Made by a program: the position numbers and the translations under genes. Below are positions 36,108 through 47,668 of a DNA stretch of 64,000 bases, one piece after another. Positions within the stretch are counted from its first letter, which is position 1. Each line of letters starts with the position of its first letter. The DNA is from Ziziphus jujuba (Eukaryota; Streptophyta; Magnoliopsida; Rosales; Rhamnaceae): positions 3,546,501 through 3,610,500 of the forward strand of contig NC_083381.1 of assembly GCF_031755915.1 (NCBI RefSeq), read 5' to 3'. Below the pieces are notes generated by a model. It was not told the origin of the DNA, did no database searches, and saw only the letters and a list, made by a program, of their open reading frames with translations.

Positions 36108-38926
36108 CTAATAGCACGTCAAAAATGGAGCTGCCATTTGCTTGTTATGAACAAAACAAGGTGCGGTGCAAACTTTCCGAGGGTGTCGGGTTGACTTTTT
36201 CTTTTGATGGAATTTTGCTTTAACTCATGTGGGTTTGTAAAGTACTCATAGAGACGAGTTCATAGACCAATGGTACGCCTAATTTGGACATTTGCTTAGA
36301 AAGTTATGGACCTGCGAAGTTTTTTCGCGACAGTGTTAAGGTGCACTGATCTATGTGTGTGCACAATGTTTAATGATATTGTGCCACATGTCACTCTCTC
36401 AGCCAAGCCTGTGAGTGCACAGTGGCAGCCACGAGTGGTGTTTTAGTTGGGTGAAAATGAAAGGCGCATGAGAGAGGAGACAGAGAAAAAGGTGAGAGGA
36501 CCAAAACCAGCCAACCATTGTTGGTATTTTTCTAGCCACTGAAACAATGCATGCACCACACCTTCAGAAAGCCCATTGAAAACCGGCCGGCCATCCAAAT
36601 TTTACGGCCAAATCGTCAGCGATGTGCCCAGATCAACTAGTTTTCAAGCAACGACGTCTTTTCCTTCCATGTCGATTTCTCCTAATCCATACCTTCTTTT
36701 TCGACATCACCAGTCCCATTGGCTTACCCATCCGCCAATCTACCTCCCCTCCAAATTTCATGGCCATTGGCCATTGGACGTGCCACCAGCGGCGAGTTTC
36801 TCTGGTGGGCACAGCGGCTTGCCATTAAACCTCATTCTGACTAGTTCCCAGCAATCCCACCTACCCTTTCCCACTAATTTGACATACTTGAATCCAAATC
36901 TGAGGTCGGTTTCCTTCAATTCGTGACGATTTGTGAGATTCGAGGACATTAGATCCGAAAGCTTTCCACCGAGATTCCAGTCACCATAGGTCTGATCTCC
37001 TGAAGTTGAGACTCAATTCTTAATCCTTGCATTGTAAGCTTTGTTTCGGTATATTATTTGTGAATTTTGGATACTGTTTGTCTTAGCTCTCTAGGGTAAC
37101 CATGTGTAATTTACCCGATTAAAATATTAATTTAATTAGTTTTATGTATCATTGATATTTTAGGAACACCTATGAGTTGTGGGACTGATCCCGTTGAGGA
37201 TCTTGTGAGCTATTATGCTTCAAAAATATATTTATGTATTTAAATATTATGGATTAATTTTATGCCACTGGAAATTTTGTATATTTGCATCAATGAAATT
37301 ATGAGAATGGATTTTAACGAAATGGATTTATGATGATGGTTTAAAGTAAATGTGGATTATATGGATTGGAAAAGATGTATTAAATCTAGTGGTAATGATG
37401 AGATTTCGGTACTTAAAAATATATGATTTTATTGGACTTATATGCACCATACAGTACTGGTGTTCTGTACTGTATATGTGATTGCTATAGGCATGCAAGT
37501 TGTAAGCTCTCACGTGGGATGATATGGACCTGAGGGTAGGCAAGTTTGAGATATTGACCATATCCACCCCCTTCCATGGCCAGGATAATAGCTATAAGCA
37601 CTGGTGGTGTTGGGTTGCTAAAGCGGCCGGATGCAAGTTTCTCCCTTGAACCTCCCCGTTAGATGGTGCCTGGGATGTTGGGTACTGTAGGGCATCACTA
37701 ATATATATTGTGGTGCGTCAAGTTGTTTTCTTGACATGATTTTCAAACTAAATATTTTAAAATCATATTTAAATTTAAAATGTATTTAATGGTGTTTTTA
37801 TCATTTATTTCAATTGATGTTTTAAAAATGCATTTTATCATGATTTTATTATTTAAATTGATTGAATGATTTAAAAATGGCTTTTATGATATTTTTACCA
37901 TTTATTTCGAGTAGATGTTTCGAATTGATTTAAACATTTCTTTTATTATTGAATTGATTTATTCTACTTATTTTAAACTAATTATTAAAATGCATTTATT
38001 CATGTTTTTATTATTGTTTCAATGTGGGATTTTAACATGAAATTTATTTTATTTTATTGCCTATGCAAATTGATGTATTTTAAACTAATTAAAATAATTC
38101 TCTTGTTATTTATTATTTCATTGATTTAATTAGAAACTTTTATAAATTATATATTGAGTCTAATTTTGTTTGGTTAATTTTCTTTTGTACTAAATTCTTC
38201 TAATACAAATTCTATTATTTATTTGTCATTTTATTTTATCTTATGATATCTTATTCTAATTTTAATAATTGGTTTTCAAAGTGTTTCCAATGCAAACCTT
38301 GAGTTTTAAATTTAATATTAATTTATTGCAATTTATTTATTTAATATTTCCTTGATGTGTGGGTATACAATATGGGAGTTTGTAAAAATGTTTCAGAAAG
38401 GAGAATTTTTCCAACTGAGTGAATTGTGAGGGTTTTGAGGGAAAATATTATTTTCAACTGATTATTATTTATTTAATTATTTATTATTAATTAATCAAGT
38501 GTATTTTATTATTATGATTATTATTACTATTACTGTATAGTAGATTGGGTAACTCACTAAGATAATTAGCATATCATGTTTTTAAAGTCATTTCCCTAGA
38601 CCCAGGTTAGTATATGTTGATCGTCCAGAGCGAGCTTGATGTTTTGGTTTGTTGCCGAAGTCGAAAGAGTTCTCATTTCTTTTCGTTCCATCTTGTATTA
38701 TTTCTTTCCATCCTTTATTGTATTAATTTTATATTCAGATGTATCTTTATAATACTTTGTATATTACATTGGACATTTATTTGTATAATATTGCACTGAT
38801 ACCCCGTTTATCTTTTTCAAGTGCTGTAAAATTGTGAAGTAAATTGTGTTAAGGTGGGAGGAATAAGGAGGTAGTGTTAGAAGTGTGTTTTCTGTGCAGA
38901 GACTTTTGTGGTAAGTGCAACTCTTA
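36108..38926 (-). mobile_element. Long-LTR family, host LTR of a nested stack, main part
   Basis: This continues the copy begun at 32721 through the GC-rich zone (36500-36990), 'ggactgatcccgttgaggatc' (about 37181-37201), the conserved block (37440-37720) and the 'gtgggaggaataagga' region. At 38926 it is interrupted by the PIF/Harbinger-like element. The continuation is at 49199, because 'caactctta' here joins 'ggggagatgctgc' there, as in the uninterrupted copy near 15750-15775. Confidence 0.75.
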
Positions 38927-39082
38927 GGGGGCATTTTGTAACATCCCACATCAGTTGGAAAGGGGAACGAAGCATGGCTTATAAGCGTGTGGATACCTTT
39001 CCCTTCAAGAGGCCTTTTAAAACCGTGCGGGCTGGGCCTAAAGCGGACAATATCTTGATGCAGGTGGACTGGACCGTTACAG

Positions 39083-39095
39083 TGGTATCAGAGCC
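39083..39095 (+). promoter_or_regulatory. Primer-binding site of the TRIM (Met-tRNA type)
   Basis: TGGTATCAGAGCC begins two bases after LTR1. It matches the complement of the 3' end of plant initiator Met-tRNA, the usual primer for plant LTR retrotransposons. Confidence 0.9.
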
Positions 39096-39243
39096 AGTAT
39101 CCGGATCGGTGTGCCAGCGAGGACGCTGGGCCCCAAGGGGGGAGGATTGTAACATCCCACATCAGTTGGAAAGGGAAACGAAGCATGGCTTATAAGCGTG
39201 TGGATACCTTTCCCTTCAAGAGGCCTTTTAAAACTGTGCGGGC

Positions 39244-39317
39244 TGGGCCCAAAGCGAACAATATCTTGATGCGGGTGGACTGGGCCCAAAGCGGACAATA
39301 TCTTAATGCGGGTGGAC
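39244..39317. repeat. 37-bp tandem duplication in TRIM LTR2
   Basis: Two adjacent 37-bp copies beginning tgggcccaaagcg differ at only two positions. LTR1 has a single copy, so the duplication arose after integration. Confidence 0.9.
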
Positions 39318-39334
39318 TGGGCCGTTACACATTT

Positions 39335-41487
39335 GGTATGCAGGACAGGTCCAGATAGGACAGAATAGAATTGTGCAATAGTATGTTTGGCATAGCTCCT
39401 GACTAAATGGTGGACTAATTGTCCCATGTTTGGTGCAGGATCGGATGGGATTAGACTATTTTGTAATTATTATTATTTTTTTAAATGAAAAATTTTAAAA
39501 TTATATTTATATTTTAAAAAATATTATATTTAATTAAAGTTGTAAATTTATATATCTATATATACATGCAAATGCCATTTTTTTTTTAGACCCACAAATT
39601 ATATTAATATATAATTTTAGAAATAAAGTCAAATGAACTTATAACATAGTATTTCATGAATAACAATTAATTAAAAATAAAAATTATTCAAAGATATTTG
39701 TAAGACACCTTTATCATTTCTCATTCGCAATGATACATACATGTACTTAAGCATGACAATCATGAAGCACATAAAAAAATATTCTAATTCTAAATCATTT
39801 GGAAGCAACAAGAATGCAGCTAATTTTGTTCGATTCATATATACTACAAAAAAAATAAAAAGAAAAATAAAAAAGAAAAAAAGAAATAAAAAGCACATTA
39901 AATTGAGTTGCTATATAATATGAGGCATCATTATAGAACATTTACACAAGGCATAGATAAACAATTTAACAAAAATAGAACATGTTGCATGTACAAGCTT
40001 TTTCAAAATAGTGCATAAAAGATGAAAGAAGAACGAAACTATAATTAAATGACAATTTAATTCCGTCATGGAGTGATTATATGTTACACGGTCTTTGCCT
40101 TTTCTAGAAATAACAATGGGTTTCTTTATACTTGACTTTGTATATTCACCTTCTCTAGAAACATTATATTTGGAAGCTTAAAATAAAATAAAAGATGGAT
40201 TAAAGATTTTTTTTTTTTAAGAAAAAAGAACATTGGATGAATAAAGAATAAGCAAGGATGCTCTAAGCTCTTGTTATATAAATGAAAATTAATAATAATA
40301 TTAATAATTATAATAAAAGTAATAATAGAAACAAATAAATATTTGATTTTAAACCATTTATTCTTTCTAGAGAAGGTGAATACATAAATATATATATGAA
40401 GTGGTTATGGTACTCTGTAACGTTTTTATTTTTGTTGGTTTGAGGGTGGTCAGGGCTAATTATGATATTTGATTATGATATGTTATCTTTGATTCATTCT
40501 TCATGGAATTTCTATGGTATCTTTGCCAAAAAATCCAAAAAAAAAAAGGACCAAAAAAAAAAAAAAAACAATTACAAACAATTATTCGGGGCTTTCATAA
40601 ATTTGTTTAATTACAAAAATATATCTTTATGTGTTAAATTTATTTCACATTCATCCATCTCTTTTGGAAATGAGATGCCTAGTAAATGTAGTAATAAAGA
40701 GAATTCCCAATTTAATTTTAACATATGCTCAGCACAACTTAAAGGCTTTTTTATTTTTTTTTTATCATATACAACTATTTACATCCCTCCACACCCCACC
40801 TGAGTGTCTCAGATCATTCAATAAAAGTATACATGGCTTAACAATGATGCCAGTCTCACATGAAAAAACAATGTATAAGATGCAGTACACGTTGTAGCAG
40901 AAATTCAAGAGCAACATGGAAAACAAAAATCAGATGTCTCACCATCATTCCCAAAACCATATATGCACTTTTCTAAAAGACTTTGCAAAGAAAAAGAACA
41001 AATCCAAGACATTATGTGATTAAACTGTGCAGCACATAGTAGTACAATTATAAAAATGATCAATTTGCTAATTGGGCCAAAAACTGTAACACTAATGCTT
41101 TTAGGAACATTATATACTAGTTAAGTGTAAAAAAGGCTATTGATACAAGGAGCTCTCATGAAGCAATGGAAACAAAAAAAATATAGTGTAACATGCACTT
41201 AGTATGTAAGGGAAAATTTATGTTTACATGGTGACAAATTGACCAATCAAGTGTAAAAACAATTAACACAAGCATAGAATGCATAAGTTATCTGGAACAA
41301 TGGTATGCCAGAGTAATATATAGGCAATGCCATAATCTAGTGCAAAAGAGGTTCTTTCGTATAATGGTTTACTTTGGGATAAACAAGTTAAAAGTGACTC
41401 GGCCCCAACTTAACAATGAAATAAAAAGCCAATCCATTCCAAAATATCAAAACTAAATAATGAATTCAACCATACTTGTTTTAGCTT
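39335..41487. other. Left internal part of the PIF/Harbinger-like element, no gene seen
   Basis: AT-rich sequence between the TRIM and the copia element. The short Lys-rich and Phe-rich frames near 39670-39920 come from A/T runs. There are several GTTTGG motifs in the first 100 bp, mirrored near the right end of the element. A distant inverted repeat is listed separately. Confidence 0.4.
40141..40384. repeat. Inverted repeat, 20-bp arms, 204-bp loop
   Basis: TATATTCACCTTCTCTAGAA (40141-40160) faces TTCTAGAGAAGGTGAATACA (40365-40384), with 19 of 20 bases complementary. It may mark a small foldback or MITE inside the larger element; the outer flanks do not extend the match well. Confidence 0.6.
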
Positions 41488-41492
41488 TCATA

Positions 41493-42521
41493 TGTTGGGG
41501 TGAGAAGGTTATGACCAAGAGCAAGTGAGCTTGAAGTGTTAGCAATAAACAAGCTTTTGGTGATGCTCTTGGGAATGGTTGTGTGTGAGTTGTGTTTTTA
41601 GGTTTTGGTTATGGTGTTTTCTGGTTTTTAGGGTTCCTAGAGTGTTCTAAGGTGTTGAAGAAGAGATGAGAAGAAGGGGACCACGTTGGCTTTTGAAAAT
41701 GAGGCTTAGATGTGTTGCCATCTCATTCATTTAACAATATAAGCTTGAAATTACAACTAGTTGACACATGTCAAGCATGTGAGCTTACAAAATGAGTAAA
41801 GTATTTGAAATTTAAAAAGTAAAATGGTCAACACCTAACTTTTCATACACAAATAGGTAAAAACCAGCTGCAACATGTCTATTCCAAATATAAAAGTGGC
41901 ACATGGTTTCAACTAAGTTTCTTTTGTTTAACTAGTTTGGAGAAACAACCAAACTAGCTTCACCTACTTAGTTCTCCTTTGTATCTGCTTATGAATCTTG
42001 GTTTGAAACATCCTTGATCATCAGTAAATATTTTTCCAAGAGTTACGAAAGTTTTGGAATCGGATTATGGGCCAAACAGCTCCAAAACTGACCCATACTT
42101 TACATACTGGGCCCATCAGATACATCAATCTTTTTGGAATAGAAAATGGACTTTACCATGTCATTTTGACCTAAAATGTGAACCATAGTCTTCTATATAT
42201 GTCTGTAGAGATCCCTCAAAATTCCAGCCTAAATATCCATTTGTAACCTGAGATATAAGATAAACAGTGGACCTATGTTGCTGGAAATTATGAATCCAGC
42301 ACCATAGGCATTTCAAGCATAACGTTCCTACTCTTTTGTGCATATTTTTGCCTATGATTTTGCATACATAACTTAGGCACAAAATATTATCAAAATATAC
42401 CTTTCATCAATTAAAAACATACAAAAAATAAAAACTCATAAAAGGAAAGGAGTTGATACCAAGGTTTGCATGCTAGCCGGTGACATGCACCATCAAGTGG
42501 AAAAATTGCCACACTTCAACA
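41493..42521 (-). repeat. 3' LTR of the copia element
   Basis: This 1029-bp copy is colinear with 46637-47663 and shows scattered substitutions and small indels. It contains the same terminal bases (TGTTG at the plus-strand left end, CAACA at the right). The pol stop codon (42516-42518) falls in its first bases. Confidence 0.95.
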
Positions 42522-43590
42522 CTTCTCCATGGCAATTTTGTATGAGACACTGAGAAGTCCTTTCAATATCTCAAATCTCTTATTTCCCAATGGCTTGGTG
42601 AAGATATCCACCAAGTTCTCCTCGGAAGTCACATACTCCAACTTCACTTCACCACTTGCTTTAAATTCCCTTAAGGAATGATACTTGACCGGTATGTGCT
42701 TGGTCCTCCCATGTTGGACAGGATTTTGTGCAATTGCTATTGCTGAATTATTGTCACACAATATTACCATGGCTTCCTCTTGCTTCAAGCTCAAGTCCTC
42801 CAATAATTTCCTAAGCCAAACACCTTGATTAGCACAACTTGAGTAAGCAATATACTCGGCTTCCGCGGTGCTTTGTACAATGGTTTGTTGCTTCTTGGAA
42901 TTCCATGAGAAAGGACCATTTCCAAGAGTGTAAATGTAGCCTAATGTACTCTTGCTATCATCCAAAGAACCAGCCCAATCACTATCACTATAACCAAGAA
43001 AAGCTTCATTCATGCCATCTTTGTACCATACACCAAAATCACTAGTACCTTTCAAATACCTTAGGATTCTTTTTGCACAACTAAGATGATTTTGTGATGG
43101 ACTATGCATAAATCTTGACAAAACAGCCACACTAAACATGATATCCGGTCTAGTAGAGCATACATATAAAAGGCTACCAATTAAACTTCTATAGATGGAA
43201 GGATTTACCTTTGGAGAATCATCATCCTTCACCAACTTGGTGCCTTCATTCATAGGTGTGGCAACGCTATTACAATCCTCCATGTCAAACTTCTTGAGCA
43301 GCTCCTTCACATAGCTTTCTTGAGATATGAAGATGCCCTTGGATGATTGGACAACTTCAATTCCAAGAAAGTATTCCATCTCTCCAAGGCTAGACATCTC
43401 AAAGTTCAATTCTAGCTCACTTTTGAAATTGATCACTTCTTTCTCATTGCCACCGGTCACTAGGAGGTCATCAACATAAAGAGACACCAACACCATGCAA
43501 CCATGAGTCATAATATACAATGTAGGTTCATTAGGACTCCTCCTAAATCCATACTTTGTCAAAAACCATATATCTTGGCATACCATGCCT
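42516..43590 (-). pseudogene. Copia pol, C-terminal half of RT plus RNase H
   Basis: This 356-residue frame begins in the RT after a frameshift. It holds the RT catalytic box LYVDDLLVTGG (about residues 36-46), the EMSSLGEMEYFLGIEV stretch, the CSTRPDIMFSVAVLSRFM connection, the RNase H part with GYSDSDWAGSLDDSKST and QSTAEAEYIA, and the terminal DIFTKPL box that closes nearly all copia polyproteins. It ends at the junction with the 3' LTR. The break from the upstream frame is at a run of five A (T on the coding strand) at 43561-43565, consistent with loss of one base. Confidence 0.93.
42522..42531 (-). promoter_or_regulatory. Polypurine tract of the copia element
   Basis: On the minus strand the bases directly before the 3' LTR read ATGGAGAAG, a short purine run where plus-strand DNA synthesis would start. 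Confidence 0.6.
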
Positions 43591-45025
43591 TAGGAGCTTG
43601 TTTAAGGCCATACAAGGCCTTGTGTAGCTTGTATACTTTCTCTTCACTTCCTTTCTTCACAAAACCTTCGGGTTGCATAACATAGACCTCCTCCTTCAAT
43701 ACTCCATTCAAGAAGGCTGACTTCACATCAAGGTGATATACTTTCCAAGACTTTTGTGCCGAAATTGCAAGGAGAAGTCTTATGGTTTCCATCCTTGCAA
43801 CCTGTGCAAAAGTCTTTCCATAATCCACACCAGCTTGTTGTGCATATCCTTTGACAACAAGCCTTGCCTTGTGCTTGTTTATGGACCCATCCAGATTATA
43901 CTTGGCCCTAAAGATCCACTTCACCCCAGTAGCATTCTTTGCCTTCGGTTTTGTTACCAAGCTCCAAGTGTCATTCTTGTTTGTCACATTGATTTCATCT
44001 TGCATGGCTTGTCTCCACTCTTTTCTTGCCATAGCCTCTTGGACATTGATTGGATCACTCAATGCCACATTACACCTTTCATAAATCTCATTAAGAGGTT
44101 TTGTGCCTCTCACACCATCACCAATTTCCAAATTAGCCCCTATGGAGATTTCTAGCTCATTCTCATCATATTCATCATCATGTGCAGCACTTTCATCATT
44201 TTCTTGTTCTTCATCCTTATCATGAGCTTCAAACCGATTGTCTTCATCCATACTAGCCAACTCCTCTTTACTACAAATCCATTTAGCTTCCTCATCAACT
44301 TTCACATCTCTACTTATCATAAGTTTCTTGGTTTCCAAGTTATACACTCTATATCCCTTGGTCACATCACTATAGCCAACCAAGACACCAACTTGTGACT
44401 TTTCATCAAGCTTTCCTCTATTCTCTTGTGGTACTAAGAAGTAACAAATGCTTCCAAATACCCTTAGATGATCAAGAGAAGGCTTATATCCAAACCAAAG
44501 CTCAAATGGGGGTTTACTCTTCAAAGACTTGGAGTAAAGCCTATTTTGGATGTAGATGGATGTATTAACTCCTTCGGCCCAAAACTTCTTTGGCAAGCCA
44601 CTTTCAAACAATAAACATCTAGCCATCTCCATGATGGTACGATTCTTCCTTTCACATACACTATTTTGTTGTGGTGTGTATGGTGTAGTGAATTGATGAA
44701 CTATACCATGATCCTTACAAAGTTGTTTGAAAGGCTCACTTGTATATTCCCCACCATTGTCCGTCCTTAACACCTTTATAGTGCAACCAGGTTGATTTTT
44801 CACTAACTTCATAAATTCTACAAACTTCTCCAAAGCTTGTGATTTTCTTTCAAGGAAATACACCCAACACATTCTTGAGTAATCATCAATGAAAGTTATG
44901 AAATACTGGCTGCCATTTAAGGATGGAACACTCATAGGACCACAAATATCCGAATGTATAAGTCCTAACTTCTCCTTTGATCTCCAAGAACAAGATTGAA
45001 ATGCTAGCCTAGTATGCTTTCCTTT
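43559..45025 (-). pseudogene. Copia pol, integrase core and N-terminal half of RT
   Basis: The open part runs from 44935 to 43559 (458 residues). It starts inside the integrase core, with FITFIDDYSR, then the second catalytic Asp in VLRTDNGGEY and the catalytic Glu in TPQQNSVCERKNRT, so the Asp/Glu residues seen are intact. A GKLDEKSQVGVLVGYS stretch marks the integrase end, then an acidic linker. RT begins at KNDTWSLV, KWIFRAKYN and the first catalytic box HLDVKSAFLNG. An in-frame stop at 45026-45028 separates it from the integrase zinc-binding region. Confidence 0.93.
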
Positions 45026-45535
45026 TTAACACACTTCACACACATGTTCTTGCTTCTCCACCAATAGCATATCTCTCACAAGTTCATGTGTGCCTACCAA
45101 TGACTTAAAGCTAGCATGGCCTAGTCTTTTATGCCAAAGTTGAGAGGTGTTCTCAACTTTGGTGTTTAATGCAACCGATGCACCATTTTCATCCACATTC
45201 AACCTAAAATTCTTGTTTTTCATTCCAACACACATTAATTCATTTCCATGAGGATCAACTATAGTGCATGTCATGTTTTAGAAGTGTAATGCATATTTGT
45301 TCTCAAGCATTTGACCTACACTAAGTAAGTTCTCACATAAAAAAGGTACATAAAGAACATCATGGATAGTTTTGATACCTTTGGTGGTGTGTATCACCAC
45401 ATCTCCTTTGCCTTTCACTTTCATCAAGGCTCCATTTCTAATTTTAACTTTGTTATGGCTGCTCCTATCCAAGTTTGTGAACCACTCATGCTTGTGAGAC
45501 ATATGGTGTGTTGCTCCACTATCAATGATCCATCA
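45026..45535 (-). pseudogene. Copia protease and integrase zinc-binding region, broken by stops
   Basis: Right after the stop at 45533-45535 the frame reads WIIDSGATHHM, the aspartic protease active site (DSGAT). It continues through DVLYVPFLCENLLSVGQ to another stop at 45278-45280. The next open part has LWHKRLGHASF and HVCEVC, the HHCC zinc-binding domain of integrase. Spacing of all pieces is a multiple of three, so only nonsense mutations separate them. Confidence 0.9.
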
Positions 45536-46501
45536 TTTATCATTCTTGATGCTACTAAAACAAGTAGCAACGAACAACTCTTCGGATTCACTATCACTTG
45601 TATTATCTTTAGCAACATTTGCTTGTTGCTTATCTTTCTTGTTAGCCTTACATACTTTCTCCACATGACCCTTTCGTTGGCATTTATGGCAAAATGCATC
45701 CGGCCTCCACCAACACCTTCTTGGATGATGACCTTTCTTCTTGCAATGGTGACAAGGTTCATAGGACTTCCTCTTGGGTTTGCTAGTTTCACCTTTCTCC
45801 TTTATGACCTTAAGCTTATTCTTCTTTTGATTTTGTGTATTTTGATGTTGTTTAGACACAAATGCAGCCTCCATTGATCCTTCATGTCTAATCCTCCTCC
45901 TTTGCTCCGTAGCTTGCAAGGCATTCACCAACTCGGTCAAGGAAATTTCATTTAGGTTCATTGACTCCTCCAATGAAGATATCTTAGCTTCAAACCTCTC
46001 GGGCAAGGAGACCAACACCTTCCCCATAATCCTTTGGTCACTTAATCTTTCACTTAGCGCCCTAATTTGATTCACCACATTAAAAAGCCTTGTGGTGAAC
46101 TCCTTAACCTTTTCTTTGTTTTTCATCTTGATAATCTCAAACTCCCTCTTTAGGTTAAGGATTTGCGTTTACCTTGTCCTTTCACTCCCTTGGAACTCAT
46201 CTTGAAGCTTGTTCCAAGCTTCTTTGGCACTCTCACATGCCATTATCCTTGTGAAAATGGTATCATTAATACAAGAATGAATGGCGGTGAGAGCCTTGAA
46301 ACCTTTAGCCAATTCCTCATCATGGTGCTTGATTTGGTTGACCGTTGCCCCTTGTCTTAAAGGCTCATGTTCTTGGGGATTTATTGTGACCTCCCAAAGA
46401 CCATAAGCTTTCAAGTAGGCTTGCATCTTGATACTCCAAATGTTGTAGTTATCCCCATTGAAGATAGGAGGAAAAAGAGTTGAAAAACTTGAAGAAGCCA
46501 T
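45533..46501 (-). pseudogene. Copia gag (capsid and two zinc knuckles), one internal stop
   Basis: It starts at the Met at 46501 (MASSSFSTLFPPIFNGDNYNIW), the typical copia gag opening, with LWEVTI and AKEAWNKLQDEFQG following. A TAA at 46169-46171 interrupts it in frame, and the second part carries two CCHC zinc knuckles, CHHCKKKGHHPRRC and CHKCQRKGHVEKVC. Two knuckles instead of the usual single one is a minor variation. The start lies 135 bp after the 5' LTR. Confidence 0.93.
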
Positions 46502-46620
46502 ATGAATGTTGCTTTCAAGTATGAAAGACTATGAAAATATATTTGTGCTTTCAAGTATCTCTTCACTCTCAAGGAATGAACCAGCCCAAAAAACTCACAA
46601 ATCTCACAAAAAATGTGCCT

Positions 46621-46636
46621 TGCTCTGATACCACTT
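46621..46636 (-). promoter_or_regulatory. Primer-binding site of the copia element (Met-tRNA type)
   Basis: On the minus strand, TGGTATCAGAGCA starts three bases after the 5' LTR end, complementary to initiator Met-tRNA. Confidence 0.92.
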
Positions 46637-47663
46637 TGTTGGGGTGAGAAGGTTATGACCAAAAGCAAGCTAGCTTGAAGTGTTAGCAACAAGCAAGCTT
46701 TTGGTGATGCTATTGGGAATGGTTGTGTGTGAGTTGTGTTTTTAGGTTTTGGTTATCGTGTTTTCTAGTTTTTAGGGTTCCTAGAGTGTTCTAAGGTGTT
46801 GAAGAAGAGATGAGAAGAAGGGGACCACGTTGGCTTTTGAAAGTGAGGCTTAGATGTGTAGCCATCTCATTCATTTAACAATATAAGCCTGAAATTACAA
46901 CTAGTTCACACATGCCAAGCATGTGAGCTTACAAAATGAGTAAAGTACTTGAAATTTAAAAAGTAAAATGGTCAACACCTAACTTTTCATACATAAAAGA
47001 GGTAAAAACCAACTGCAACATGTTTATTCCAAATATAGTAAAAAGTGGTACATGGTTTGAACTAAGTTCCTTTTGTTTAACTAGTTTGGGTAAACAACAA
47101 AACTAGCTTCACCTACTTAGTTCCCCTTTGTATCTGCTTATGAAACTTGGTTTGAAGCATCCTTGGTCATCAATAAATATTTTTCCAAGAGCTAGGAAAG
47201 TTCTGGAACCGGATCATCAGCCAAACAGCTCCAAAACTTACCTGTACTCTGCATACTCGGCCCATCAGATATGGCAATCTGTTTGGAATAGAAAATGGAC
47301 TTTCCCATGTCATTTTGGCCTGAAATTTTAACCATAGCCTTCTATATATGTTTTTAGAGATCCCTAAAAATTTCAGCCAAAAAATCCATTTGTAACCTGA
47401 GATATAAGATACACAGTGGACCTATGTTGCTGGAAATTATGAATCCAGCACCATAGGCATTTCAAGCACAATGTTCCTACTCTTTTGTGCATATTTTTGC
47501 CTATGCATACATAACTTAGGCACAAAACATTATCAAAATATACCTTGTATCAATTAAAAACATACAAAAAATATAAACTCATAAAAGGAAAGGAGTTGAT
47601 ACCAAGGTTTGCATGCTAGCTGGTGACATGCACCATCAAGTGGCAAATTGCCACACTTCAACA
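46637..47663 (-). repeat. 5' LTR of the copia element
   Basis: This 1027-bp copy carries the promoter side of the element in minus-strand orientation and is bounded on the right by TSD TCATA (47664-47668). Confidence 0.95.
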
Positions 47664-47668
47664 TCATA

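Larger units (their letters stand above)
38937..39329 (+). mobile_element. TRIM (miniature LTR retrotransposon), TSD CATTT
   Basis: LTR1 (38937-39081, 145 bp) and LTR2 (39148-39329, 182 bp) both start TGTAACATCCCACATC and end CCGTTACA. The two flanks are CATTT (38932-38936 and 39330-39334). Between the LTRs are only 66 bp: a primer-binding site TGGTATCAGAGCC (39083-39095, complementary to initiator Met-tRNA), a short spacer and a polypurine tract AAGGGGGGAGGA (39135-39146). This is the full architecture of a terminal-repeat retrotransposon in miniature, which has no coding capacity and depends on another element's enzymes. LTR2 has a 37-bp tandem duplication (39244-39317) that fully explains its extra length. 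Confidence 0.93.
41493..47663 (-). mobile_element. Ty1/copia LTR retrotransposon, full length, TSD TCATA
   Basis: Two LTRs of 1029 bp (41493-42521, the 3' LTR) and 1027 bp (46637-47663, the 5' LTR) flank a gag-pol region read on the minus strand. TCATA lies on both sides (41488-41492 and 47664-47668). The LTR starts TGTTGAAG and ends CCCCAACA on the coding strand. Domain order is gag with two zinc knuckles, protease, integrase, reverse transcriptase, RNase H; integrase before RT defines Ty1/copia. All of gag-pol is in one frame apart from four stops and one frameshift, so it was a single polyprotein. It is inserted within the PIF/Harbinger-like element and is inactive. Confidence 0.96.

Noticed and set aside
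39083..39095. Met-tRNA-like sequence considered as a tRNA gene
   Set aside because: Only the 13-nt primer-binding complement is present, directly after an LTR.
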